A DNA stretch of 64,000 nucleotides from Actinomadura pelletieri DSM 43383 (lineage in GTDB: Bacteria > Actinomycetota > Actinomycetes > Streptosporangiales > Streptosporangiaceae), in the NCBI RefSeq assembly GCF_003634705.1, contig NZ_RBWU01000001.1, positions 372,001 to 436,000 of the forward strand, written 5' to 3'. Of the stretch, positions 8,481 to 17,108 are shown in pieces. The notes under the pieces were generated by a model. It did no database searches. It saw only the letters and a program-made list of their open reading frames with translations, and had not been told where the DNA came from. Each line of letters opens with the position of its first letter. Position 1 is the stretch's first letter. The position numbers were made by a program, and so were the translations under genes.

Positions 8481-9869
8481 ATGAGGAGACTGCTCGCCAC
8501 GCTGATCGCGGGCGTCGTGGTCTGCGCGTCGACGGTCGCTCTGCCCGCGCAGGCCGCGGCGCAGGAGCCGCGCGAACACAAAGGCGAGATCAACGGCGCC
8601 CGATACCGCGTGGAGGTGCCGAAACGCTGGAACGGCACGCTCGTGCTCTACAGCCACGGCTACATCCCGGACGGCTTCACCGTCGGGCAGGTACAGCTCT
8701 CCAACAACGACGAGACCCGCGAATGGCTGCTGGACCACGGCTACGCCCTCGCCGCCTCCGAGTACCAGAACAAGGGTGTCGGCTACCTCATCAAGGAAGC
8801 GATGCGTGACCAGCTCGCGCTGCTCGACTGGTTCAACGCCAACGTCGGGAAGCCCCGGCGGACGGTGCTGAGCGGCCAGTCACTCGGTGGGTCGATCGCG
8901 ACGCTGCTCGCCGAGCGGTATCCGAACCGGTTCGACGGCGCGCTGAACCTGTGCGCCGTGTACGACCCGCTGAACACCTTCAACACCGCGCTCGACATCA
9001 ACTTCGCGGTCAGGACGCTGCTCGCCCCGGGCGAGGACATCGACCTCGTGAACTCCCGCGACCCGAAGGCCGGACGGGCCGCGCTGCACGACGCGATCAA
9101 CCGGACGCGCGAGACCCGCCAGGGGCAGGCCCGTCTCGCGCTGGCCGCCGCGCTCGGCAACGTGACCGGCTGGTTCCACCCGCACGAGCCCAAGCCCACC
9201 GACCCCGCCGGGTGGATCCGGCGGCAGTCCGACTGGGTCCAGTGGGCCAAGGTGGACGGCAACGGCACCGTCGCGTTCGCCGACATCGCCCAGCGGGCCG
9301 GTGGCAATCCGCTGTCGAACGTCGGCGTGAACTACACCGGTCAGCTCGCACGGTCCGGGCAGCGGGCCGCGGTCGAGCGGGCGTACCGGAAGGCGGGCCT
9401 GGACCTGCGCGCCGACCTCGCCCGGCTGGCCGCCGCGCCGCGCATCGCGTCCGAGCGGGACGCGCTGCGCCACATGTACCGGTACGGGGTGCCGACCGGC
9501 GGCACGCGGGTGCCGATCGTGGGGCTGCACACCACCGGTGACGCCGGGGCGCCGCCGGACCAGGGCCGCTGGTACGCCGACCAGGTCCGCCGCAACGGTC
9601 ATCCCGACCGGCTGCGCCAGTTCTACGTTGAGCGCGGCGGGCACTGCTCGTTCAACGCCGCCGAGGAGCTCACCGCCTTCCGCGCGCTGCTGACCAGGAT
9701 CGACACCGGCCACTGGCCGCGGCACACCGACCCCCGGCGGCTGAACGCCGAGGCGAACCGGTTCGACCCGCGCTTCCACCTGGTGGCGGCCTACGGCGAG
9801 TCGAAGAAGACCATGGCGCCCGCCTTCACCCGCTACAGCCCGCCCCTCACGTCGCGTCCGTCCCGGTGA
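8481..9869 (+). CDS. Secreted alpha/beta hydrolase
   Basis: A Sec signal peptide (MRRLLATLIAGVVVC..., cleavage probably after AQAAA) precedes an alpha/beta-hydrolase domain. The nucleophile elbow is GQSLGG, a strand with LVLYSHGY sits where the oxyanion HG motif is expected, and the catalytic His is probably in the late ERGGHCSFN segment. The protein is about 462 residues, longer than a minimal hydrolase, with a helical cap between. An extracellular esterase or lipase-like role is likely; substrate unknown. The ATG at 8481 is preferred over 8475 because GGAAGGGA sits 8 bases before it. The stop codon falls inside the first unit of an 18-bp tandem repeat. Confidence 0.85.
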   Translation: MRRLLATLIAGVVVCASTVALPAQAAAQEPREHKGEINGARYRVEVPKRWNGTLVLYSHGYIPDGFTVGQVQLSNNDETREWLLDHGYALAASEYQNKGVGYLIKEAMRDQLALLDWFNANVGKPRRTVLSGQSLGGSIATLLAERYPNRFDGALNLCAVYDPLNTFNTALDINFAVRTLLAPGEDIDLVNSRDPKAGRAALHDAINRTRETRQGQARLALAAALGNVTGWFHPHEPKPTDPAGWIRRQSDWVQWAKVDGNGTVAFADIAQRAGGNPLSNVGVNYTGQLARSGQRAAVERAYRKAGLDLRADLARLAAAPRIASERDALRHMYRYGVPTGGTRVPIVGLHTTGDAGAPPDQGRWYADQVRRNGHPDRLRQFYVERGGHCSFNAAEELTAFRALLTRIDTGHWPRHTDPRRLNAEANRFDPRFHLVAAYGESKKTMAPAFTRYSPPLTSRPSR

Positions 9870-9943
9870 CCGCGTCCGTCCCGGTGACCGCGTCCGTCCC
9901 GGTGACCGCGCCAGTACCGGTGACCGCGCCAGTACCGGTGACC
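9854..9943. repeat. Five tandem 18-bp units
   Basis: Unit GCGTCCGTCCCGGTGACC occurs three times exactly (9854, 9872, 9890), then twice as GCGCCAGTACCGGTGACC (9908, 9926), with a partial sixth copy. The first unit overlaps the hydrolase stop codon. The two unit types suggest separate expansion events. No function is evident. Confidence 0.9.
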
Positions 9944-10037
9944 GCGCCCGGCTCAGGTAGAGCGCGAGCGGCTGAAGTGTCCGGATGAAGTCCGGTGGCC
10001 GTCCTGGACGGCGGTATGGGGGAGGCGAGAAGAGAAG

Positions 10038-10066
10038 AAGGGGCAGCAGTCTGACTGCTGCCCCTT
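10038..10066 (+). terminator. Intrinsic terminator
   Basis: Perfect 12-bp stem AAGGGGCAGCAG / CTGCTGCCCCTT with a 5-nt loop, between the hydrolase and the STAND island. The A-rich left flank (AGAGAAGAAG) could let it act in both directions. Confidence 0.8.
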
Positions 10067-10139
10067 CAGGCGGTGGAGGCCACGAACGCCGGTGTGGTGA
10101 TTCGGGCGCGATTGATCAAGGTAGACCCGAGTGGTCAGA

Positions 10140-13100
10140 ATGACCGCCGTGGGCGACGACGGCGAGTCCGAACGGAAGAACGCACCGGACTTCTGCCCGT
10201 ATCAGGGGCTCGCGCCGTTCGAGACCGAGCGCACCGAGCTGTTCTTCGGGCGTGCGCGAGCGACCCGGAACCTGCTGGAACGTCTGGGGTCGCGTCTGGA
10301 ACGGGACGGGTCCCTGCTGTTGGTCTCCGGAGCGTCGGGCGTGGGGAAGTCGTCGCTGCTGCGGGCCGGGCTGCTGCCCGCGCTGGCGAAGGGCATGCTG
10401 CCGGTCGACGGGTCGCGGCACTGGCCGCGCCTGCTCGTCACGCCGACCGCGGAGCCGTTGCGCGCCCTGGCCGATTGCTGGACGCGGGCACACGGCGGCA
10501 ACGCCGAGACGGTGTGTGCGAAGCTGCGGCACGAGCCGGAGCGGGCCCTCGTGCCGGTAGGACGTTTCGTCCTGGTCGTCGACCAGTTCGAGGAGCTGTT
10601 CACGCTGGTCACCGACGAGCGGGAGCGCCAGACCTATGTGCGGGCGCTGCACGCCCTGACCGGGGGACCATGCCACGCGGCCGTGGTCGTCGGCGTGCGG
10701 GCGGACTACTGGGACCGCTGCGCCGCCTACCCGCGTTTCGCCGAGGCGATCCAGGACGGCCAGGTCATCGTCGAGCCGATGTCGGAACCGGATCTGCGGC
10801 TGGCCATCACCGGGCCCGCCGCCGCGGCCGGGTTGGAGATCGAACCGGGGCTGGTGGAGACCGTCCTGGACGAGCTGCGGGCCGAGCGGCCCCACGGAGA
10901 TCCCTACGACGCGGGCGCGCTTCCGTTGCTCTCGCAGGCGCTCCTCAACACGTGGGAGCGGCGCGAGAACGGCCGGTTGACCCTCCGGGGATACGAGGAG
11001 TCCGGACGGGTCCGCGACGCCGTCCGGCGCACGGCCGACGAGGTCCTCGACCGGCTGCCGCCGCGGGATCGCACGACCGCGCTGCGGCTGTTCCGGCGAA
11101 TGACACTGATCACCCCGGGCGGGCGGGTGGCGCGGCGCCCGGTGACGTGGGCCGACGTCCACGCCGCCGCGTCCGCGCACGCGCCGGAGGAGCGGCGCCG
11201 GGCCGCGGCGCTGCTGTCCGCGTTCGCCGACCAGCGCCTGCTCACCCTGCACGAGGACACCGTGGAGATCGCACATGACGTACTCCTCGTGGCGTGGCCG
11301 ACGCTCGCGCGGTGGCTGGAACCGGATCTGACCGCGCAGGCGGTGTACGACCGGCTCGTCGAGGACGCCGCGCAGTGGGCCGAGCATCACCGCGACCCCG
11401 CCTACCTGTACCGGGGAGCCCGGTTGCTGGCGGTTCAGGACAGCCGTCCGCGATGGGACCGGGACCCCGACAGCTTCCCGCCGCCCGGCCCCACCGTGGA
11501 CGGCTTCGTGGCGGCGTCGACGCGAGCCGCGCGGACCGCCGGTCGACGCCGGGGCGCCGTGGTGGCCGGTCTCGCGGTGCTGGCCGCGCTGGCGCTGGTC
11601 GCGGCCGTCGTCGCCGTCGACGCGGCGGACGACGCCGAACGGCAGCGGAGGCTGGCGGTCTCGCGGCAGCTCGCGGCGCAGAGCGAGGTCGTCGACGATC
11701 CCGCGGTCGCGGCGCTGCTGGCGGTGGCGGCGTGGCGGATCGCGCCCACCCCGCAGGCCCGGCACCGGATGCTCGACGCGGCGTCGCGGCCCGGCCGTAC
11801 GGTCCTTCCCGGGGCCGCGCGGCCCGGCCGGGATGTGGAGGCGGAGTTCAGCCCGGACGGTTCGGTTCTCGCGACCGGGGTCAACGGCGCCGTCCAGTTG
11901 TGGGACGCGGCGTCCCATCGGCGGCTCGGCGCTCTGACCGCCCGGTCGGGGACGGTTCTCTCGTCCTGCGACGCGGGGTTCGACCTGACCTTCAGTCCGG
12001 ACGGGCGAACGCTCGCGACGGTGTGCCAGTGGAACGTTCAATTCTGGGACGTGTCCACGCGCCGCCCCTCCGGTACGCCGCTCGACGTGCAGGGTTCGGT
12101 GCGGGGCGTCGAGACCGTGGAGACGATCGCTTTCAGCCCGGACGGAACCGCCCTCGCGACGTCGAGCCATGACGGGACCACGCAGCTTTGGGACGTGGCC
12201 GCCCGCCGCAGGATCGGCGCACCCCTCCGCGGCCCCGGCAAGGCGCGGGACGGCGCGTCCGCCCGGCCGGTGGCGTTCACCCGGGACGGGAAGCACCTCG
12301 TCATCGCCGGCGCAGGGAACACCGTCCGGCTGTGGGACACCACCACGCGCCGCCAGGTCGGGAAGCCGTTCGCCGGGCACACCGATGGCATCCGCGACGT
12401 GTCCGTCAGCCCGGACGGGACGACCCTCGCGACCTCGAGCGCGGACGGGACCGTCCGGCTGTGGAATCTCACCACCCACGCCCAGATCGGCGAGCCGCTC
12501 CGGAACCCCGCCGATGGCTCCGAATTTCACGGGACGGCGTTCAGCCCGGACGGGACGCGGCTCGCCACCGCCGGGGCCGATGGCTCCACCCGGCTGTGGG
12601 ACGTCACCGGCCACCGGCCCGTGGGCACCGCCCTCACCGAGGGTCCGCAACCCGTCCGGAGGGTGGCGTTCAGCCCGGATGGGCGGACCCTCGCCGCCGC
12701 CGATGACAACGGCACCGTCCGCCTTCTCGACCCGGCGACCCACCGGCAGGTCGGGGCCGCGATCCCCGCCCTGTCCGATGTCCGGTTCAGCCCTGACGGC
12801 AGGACGCTGGCCGCCTCCGGGCGCGGCACGGTCCGGCTCTGGGACGTCGCCGCTTCTCGCCGCGAGGGTCGGCCCCTGAGGCCGGACGGCGCGGCGCCGG
12901 GTCGTGTCCCGGCCGTGTACGCGGTGCGGTTCAGTCCCGACGGCGGGACGGTCGCGACGGCCTCGCTCGGCGGCACCGTCCGGCTGTGGAGCACCGCCAC
13001 CGGCCGCCCGACCGGCCCGCCCGTCTACTCCGGCGGCGAGCGGTGGCAGGTGGAACTCGCCCCGAACGCGAGGCTCCTCGCCGTCCTGCACGGCCGGTCC

Positions 13101-13754
13101 GTCGGGTTCTGGGACGTCGCCGCCCGCCGCGAGGCCGGTCCCCGCATCAGCCTCCCGGGGCGCACCGACCGTGTATCGACGGCGGCGTTCAGCCCGGACG
13201 GCAAGACCCTGGCGACGGCGGGCGGCGACCGTTCCGTGCGGTTGTTCGACGTGGGCGCCCGCCGCCAGATCGGACGCCCCTTGAGCGCCGCCGTAGACGG
13301 AGGGTTTCTCGACGATGTGGAGTTCAGCCCGGACGGGAAGACCCTGGCCACCACGTCCGGGATGACCGTGCTGCTGTGGGACGTCCAGCGCCAACGCCGG
13401 ACGGGAACCGCCCTTGCGGGCCACACCGGCCTCGTCGACACGGTCGCGTTCAGCCCGGACGGCCGGACTCTCGTCACCGGCTCGGCGGACCGGACCGTCC
13501 GGCTGTGGGACCTGGCGACCCGCCGCCAGATCGGGCCACCGCTGACCGGTCACACCGACCGGGTGACGCGGGTGACCTACAGCCCGACCGGCACGGCCGT
13601 CGCCGGCGTCGCCCTGGACGGAACGGCCCGCATATGGAAGGTCGAAACCATCGATCCCGCGTCGACGATCTGCGCCGGTGTGGGCCGCTCACTGACACGT
13701 GCCGAATGGCAGCGGTTCGTGCCCGGCGAGAAGTACGTGAACGTGTGCGAGTGA
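10140..13754 (+). CDS. nSTAND1 NTPase-TM-WD40 (14 repeats) sensor protein
   Basis: About 1204 residues. After FCPYQGLAPFE, typical of nSTAND1 proteins, come a P-loop GASGVGKSS (about 64-72) and Walker B FVLVVDQFEELF (about 143-154). A winged-helix/HETHS-like region follows. One hydrophobic segment (VVAGLAVLAALALVAAVVAV, about 474-493) could be a membrane anchor. The C-terminal 620 residues hold 14 WD40 units with FSPDG or related turns, enough for two seven-bladed propellers. STAND proteins are switch ATPases that oligomerise on ligand binding; here the propellers would be the sensor. No catalytic effector domain is recognisable. The ATG at 10140 is preferred over the GTG at 10131. It is the first gene of a run of three STAND ATPases. 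Confidence 0.9.
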   Translation: MTAVGDDGESERKNAPDFCPYQGLAPFETERTELFFGRARATRNLLERLGSRLERDGSLLLVSGASGVGKSSLLRAGLLPALAKGMLPVDGSRHWPRLLVTPTAEPLRALADCWTRAHGGNAETVCAKLRHEPERALVPVGRFVLVVDQFEELFTLVTDERERQTYVRALHALTGGPCHAAVVVGVRADYWDRCAAYPRFAEAIQDGQVIVEPMSEPDLRLAITGPAAAAGLEIEPGLVETVLDELRAERPHGDPYDAGALPLLSQALLNTWERRENGRLTLRGYEESGRVRDAVRRTADEVLDRLPPRDRTTALRLFRRMTLITPGGRVARRPVTWADVHAAASAHAPEERRRAAALLSAFADQRLLTLHEDTVEIAHDVLLVAWPTLARWLEPDLTAQAVYDRLVEDAAQWAEHHRDPAYLYRGARLLAVQDSRPRWDRDPDSFPPPGPTVDGFVAASTRAARTAGRRRGAVVAGLAVLAALALVAAVVAVDAADDAERQRRLAVSRQLAAQSEVVDDPAVAALLAVAAWRIAPTPQARHRMLDAASRPGRTVLPGAARPGRDVEAEFSPDGSVLATGVNGAVQLWDAASHRRLGALTARSGTVLSSCDAGFDLTFSPDGRTLATVCQWNVQFWDVSTRRPSGTPLDVQGSVRGVETVETIAFSPDGTALATSSHDGTTQLWDVAARRRIGAPLRGPGKARDGASARPVAFTRDGKHLVIAGAGNTVRLWDTTTRRQVGKPFAGHTDGIRDVSVSPDGTTLATSSADGTVRLWNLTTHAQIGEPLRNPADGSEFHGTAFSPDGTRLATAGADGSTRLWDVTGHRPVGTALTEGPQPVRRVAFSPDGRTLAAADDNGTVRLLDPATHRQVGAAIPALSDVRFSPDGRTLAASGRGTVRLWDVAASRREGRPLRPDGAAPGRVPAVYAVRFSPDGGTVATASLGGTVRLWSTATGRPTGPPVYSGGERWQVELAPNARLLAVLHGRSVGFWDVAARREAGPRISLPGRTDRVSTAAFSPDGKTLATAGGDRSVRLFDVGARRQIGRPLSAAVDGGFLDDVEFSPDGKTLATTSGMTVLLWDVQRQRRTGTALAGHTGLVDTVAFSPDGRTLVTGSADRTVRLWDLATRRQIGPPLTGHTDRVTRVTYSPTGTAVAGVALDGTARIWKVETIDPASTICAGVGRSLTRAEWQRFVPGEKYVNVCE

Positions 13755-13775
13755 CCGGCGGGACGGAGCGAAACG

Positions 13776-14429
13776 GTGTTCATCCGAGGATTCCGGCGGC
13801 GGACGGGGAAACCCGCGCCGGAACTGGTCACGTTGTTCCGTTCGATCATCGACGAGGGCCGGGCCGTCCATCCGATCGCGTCCGACTTCCTTGAACACTT
13901 CATGGACGGCGTCGGCGCGTCCCGGACGCTGTCGCCGCGCTGGCTGCGCTCGTTCAAGGCGATCCGGAAGGCCGAACGCCGCAACCAGCGCAGGTTCGAA
14001 CGGCAACTCGCGGCGGAGGCGGGACGGTTGACCGACGGCGCCTCCACGTGGCTGCGCGACCACTGGGACGCACGCGTCAACGCCTTCATCGGCACGGAAC
14101 TGTTCTATGTCAGCAGGATGAGCCTGCTGCGTTCGCGGGGATCGTTCATCCTGACCCGGTCAGGAACACAGGTCCGCGTGTCCGGAACGGTACGGCACCA
14201 TTGGTTCGACCCCTACGACTGGGATCGCGGGCGATGGGTCTATATCCCCCGTCACGGGTTCGTTCCCATCGCGGTCGGCCGCGACCTGGTCGAAGCCGAT
14301 GAGGCACGTGATTTCCTGATGGAGTCGCGCCACGTGCAGACGGTGGAGGGCGCCTGCGTGGACGGGCGGTGGCCGCGCCGCCGGGACGCCTCGTTCGCGT
14401 GGTCGTCGGTGAGAACGGGGGACCTGTGA
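13776..14429 (+). CDS. Unrecognised 217-aa protein within the STAND island
   Basis: GTG start with GGGACGGAG upstream, 21 bases after the WD40 gene; its stop overlaps the start of the NACHT gene (GTGA), so the three genes are probably one operon. The N-terminal half is basic and helical (FKAIRKAERRNQRRFERQL). The C-terminal half is predicted beta-rich, with GTVRHHWFDPYDWDRGRW, then IPRHGFVPIAVGRDL and a DFLMESRHVQTVEGA tail. The HHWFDPYDW/IPxxGFVPI pattern resembles C-terminal domains of polymorphic-toxin-type proteins, but I cannot name a family. It may be an effector, a sensor ligand or an adaptor for the STAND proteins. No signal peptide. Confidence 0.75.
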   Translation: MFIRGFRRRTGKPAPELVTLFRSIIDEGRAVHPIASDFLEHFMDGVGASRTLSPRWLRSFKAIRKAERRNQRRFERQLAAEAGRLTDGASTWLRDHWDARVNAFIGTELFYVSRMSLLRSRGSFILTRSGTQVRVSGTVRHHWFDPYDWDRGRWVYIPRHGFVPIAVGRDLVEADEARDFLMESRHVQTVEGACVDGRWPRRRDASFAWSSVRTGDL

Positions 14430-16972
14430 CCGTAGACCGTCCGAGCCCGCCCGACCCCACCGAGGCCACCACCGTCGCCGACTTCGTCAAGGCGCTGGTA
14501 CAGCTCAGGCAGTGGGCGGGCGAACCGTCGCTGAGCAGGCTCCGCACCCTCGGCGGCCACACCCTGACCCCGGACGGCGACACCGTCGACGCGCTGCCGA
14601 AGAGCACGACGTCCCAACTGTTGCGGCAGACCGAGAGGCTGCCGCGCTGGGACTTCGTCAGGGCGTTCGTCACCGCGTGCCTCCGCTACTGCGACCATCC
14701 CGCCGAACTGATCCCCGCCGAGGTCCAGCGGTGGCGGACGGCGAGGACCGCCCTGACCGAACCGTCCGCGTCACCCGAACCGTCCGCGTCGCCCGAACCG
14801 TCCACGTCGCCCGAACCGTCCGAGCCGGAAAGCACGGGCCGCCCCGATCCCGACCCGGCCGTCGAACTGCTCGCCCGCCGGGTGGCGCGGGAGGAGGACC
14901 GGGCGCGCAAGGGGCTCCTCGGTGGCCACAGCATCGCGCCGCTCTCCTTCGGACCGCGCCCGGAGCCGGTCGACCACGACGCCGACTCCGCCCGGGAGGT
15001 CATCGACGACGTCCGCTCGATCAGCCGGTTCTTCGGCGGGCTCGACCCGCGGCGCCTGCTGGTCGTGGGCGAGTCCGGCGCGGGCAAGACGTTGCTCGCG
15101 ATCGAACTGGTCCTGCAACTCGTCGAACCGTTCGTCGCCGCCGAAGGACCGCCCCTGGGCCGGGCGATGGTGCCGGTGCGGCTCAACGCCGCGCGGTGGA
15201 CGTCGGGGACGCCGTTCGAGCCGTGGCTCGCCGATCAGGTCGTCCAGAACTTCGGACTCGGGCCCGAGGACGCGACGCGGCTCGTCCGCGACCGCCGGAT
15301 CCTGCCCGTGGTGGACGGCCTGGACGAACTCGACCCCGAGCCCGTCACGGGCCCGCCGCGCCGCGCGATCGGGCTGCTGACCGAACTCAACCGGTACAGC
15401 GACCTGACGGGACGGCATCCGGGGGCGGTCGTCGTGACCTGCCGCGCCGACCGGCACGCCGAACTGCTGGCGGCCCGTGCCGGGCTGGCGGGCGCCGTCC
15501 GGATCCACCTGCACGGCCTGACCATCGCGCGGATCAGGACCTACCTCGCCGGCCGCTGGCCGGACGGCCATCCGTGCGAACCGCACCGCGACGGCGTCGA
15601 CGCGGCCCTGTCCGGGCCGTCGGGGACGGCCGTCCGCCTCGCCCTCGCCACGCCGTGGCGGCTGATGTTGACCGTGACCGCCGTCGAGTCGGGCGCCGAC
15701 CCGGCGGAACTGCTCCGGGCGGGCGTCGACCCCGATCCGCGGGACGGCGCGGCGCGGATCGCCCGGCGGCTGCTCGACTCCTACATCCCGGCGGCGACCG
15801 GGCTCACCCCCCGCACCGCCGCCGGCACGCCGTACCGTCCCGACCAGGTCCGGCGGTGGCTGCGGACCCTGGCCGCCCACCTGCGCCGGCAGGACGTCGC
15901 CGCCACCGGCATGAAACGGCCCCCGCCCGGGTTGACGGCGATCGACATCGTCCCGCACCTGCTGTGGCCGATCGGCGGACGGCGGCGGGTCCGGGCGCTG
16001 CACTGCCTGTGCTGCCTGGTCCTCGCCGTGATCGCCATGCTGGCCTTCTGGACCGGGTCGGCGGTCGACGAACCCGGCGACCTGCGCGACCGGATCAGCC
16101 TCGGCGAGGGCGTCACCCTCGGGCTGATGGCGGCGTGGGTGGGCATCGCCACCGGCCTGTCGCTGTCGCAGTGGCCCGCCGCCGCCGGTGGCCGCGCCAA
16201 CGTGCCCCGCACCCGGCGTATGGTCGGCGGCCTGTGCGGGGCGCTCGCCGGTGCGGCGGCCGGTGTCCCCGGCGGCCTGGCCGGGTTCGCGCTGACCGGC
16301 GGCGAGGTCTTCGGGCCCGGGTTCGCCGTCGCGGCCGGGGCCGCCGGAGGTTCGGTGTTCGGGACGGTCATCGGGCTGACCGCCGCCGGTCGAGGCCCCG
16401 AACGCATGACCGTGGCGCAGGCGGTCCGGGCGGAGCCCGTGACGCTGCTCGGCTTCGGGCTGTGCGGCGCGCTCACCGGGCTTCCGCCGCTACGGCTCGC
16501 CGACGCCGGTCCGGTGCCGATGGCCCTCGGGGTGTCGGGGGCGTTCCTGCTGGCCTTCGCGCTCGGCGTCGTCTTCCGCATCGCGATCGGCGGCTGGAGC
16601 AAGGACGCGGACCTGGCCCACCCGCGCGAGGCCCTGCACCGCAACCCACTGATCGGGGTGGCGTTCGGGCTCACCGGCGGGGAGGCCGCGTTCCTCGTGT
16701 TCGTCATGAACCAGGGCGTCGTCGCGGCGCTCGTGTGCGCGGTGACCGGGGGCGTGGCGTTCGGACTCGCGTTCGGCGCGATCGCCTGGTCCCGGACCAT
16801 GCTGGGCCTGGCCGTCGCCGCCGCGCGAGGTCTGCTGCCGCTGCGGCTGTGGGCGTTCCTCGACTGGGCCTGCGAGGCGCGGCTGCTGCGCGTCAGCGGC
16901 GCCACGTACCAGTTCCGGCACCGCGAACTTCAGGATCTGCTGACTCCTGCGGTCCGGGACCACCGCGACTGA
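14426..16972 (+). CDS. HTH-like/NACHT ATPase with multi-pass C-terminal membrane domain
   Basis: 848 residues from a GTG overlapping the previous stop. Residues 1-100 form a small helical domain (FVKALVQLRQWAG ... TSQLLRQTERLPRW), the HTH-like N-terminus common in streptomycete NACHT proteins. A Ser-Pro-Glu linker with repeats of PSASPE follows. The NACHT core has Walker A VVGESGAGKT (about 215-224) and Walker B ILPVVDGLDELDP (about 292-304). From about residue 525 to 800 there are roughly eight hydrophobic Gly/Ala-rich segments, so the C-terminus is probably a membrane domain instead of a repeat sensor. Bacterial NACHT proteins include antiphage defenders; a membrane-perturbing output on activation is a plausible but untested inference. 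Confidence 0.87.
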   Translation: MTVDRPSPPDPTEATTVADFVKALVQLRQWAGEPSLSRLRTLGGHTLTPDGDTVDALPKSTTSQLLRQTERLPRWDFVRAFVTACLRYCDHPAELIPAEVQRWRTARTALTEPSASPEPSASPEPSTSPEPSEPESTGRPDPDPAVELLARRVAREEDRARKGLLGGHSIAPLSFGPRPEPVDHDADSAREVIDDVRSISRFFGGLDPRRLLVVGESGAGKTLLAIELVLQLVEPFVAAEGPPLGRAMVPVRLNAARWTSGTPFEPWLADQVVQNFGLGPEDATRLVRDRRILPVVDGLDELDPEPVTGPPRRAIGLLTELNRYSDLTGRHPGAVVVTCRADRHAELLAARAGLAGAVRIHLHGLTIARIRTYLAGRWPDGHPCEPHRDGVDAALSGPSGTAVRLALATPWRLMLTVTAVESGADPAELLRAGVDPDPRDGAARIARRLLDSYIPAATGLTPRTAAGTPYRPDQVRRWLRTLAAHLRRQDVAATGMKRPPPGLTAIDIVPHLLWPIGGRRRVRALHCLCCLVLAVIAMLAFWTGSAVDEPGDLRDRISLGEGVTLGLMAAWVGIATGLSLSQWPAAAGGRANVPRTRRMVGGLCGALAGAAAGVPGGLAGFALTGGEVFGPGFAVAAGAAGGSVFGTVIGLTAAGRGPERMTVAQAVRAEPVTLLGFGLCGALTGLPPLRLADAGPVPMALGVSGAFLLAFALGVVFRIAIGGWSKDADLAHPREALHRNPLIGVAFGLTGGEAAFLVFVMNQGVVAALVCAVTGGVAFGLAFGAIAWSRTMLGLAVAAARGLLPLRLWAFLDWACEARLLRVSGATYQFRHRELQDLLTPAVRDHRD

Positions 16973-17108
16973 GCCGACCGGGTGTCCGGCGGGCCGTTCC
17001 GTTCCGTTCGCTTCCGTCCGACCCGTGGTCGAACAGGCGGAACACGGCTTCGATGATCGTGATCATCCCACCCGGGGGTGCCGTGGGAGCCATGAGGAGC
17101 ACGGTCAG

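Noticed and set aside
10116-13553. 1145-aa open frame on the minus strand opposite the WD40 gene
   Set aside because: It is antisense to a clear nSTAND-WD40 protein and consists of Arg/Gly/Pro-rich repeats produced by the WD40 codons.
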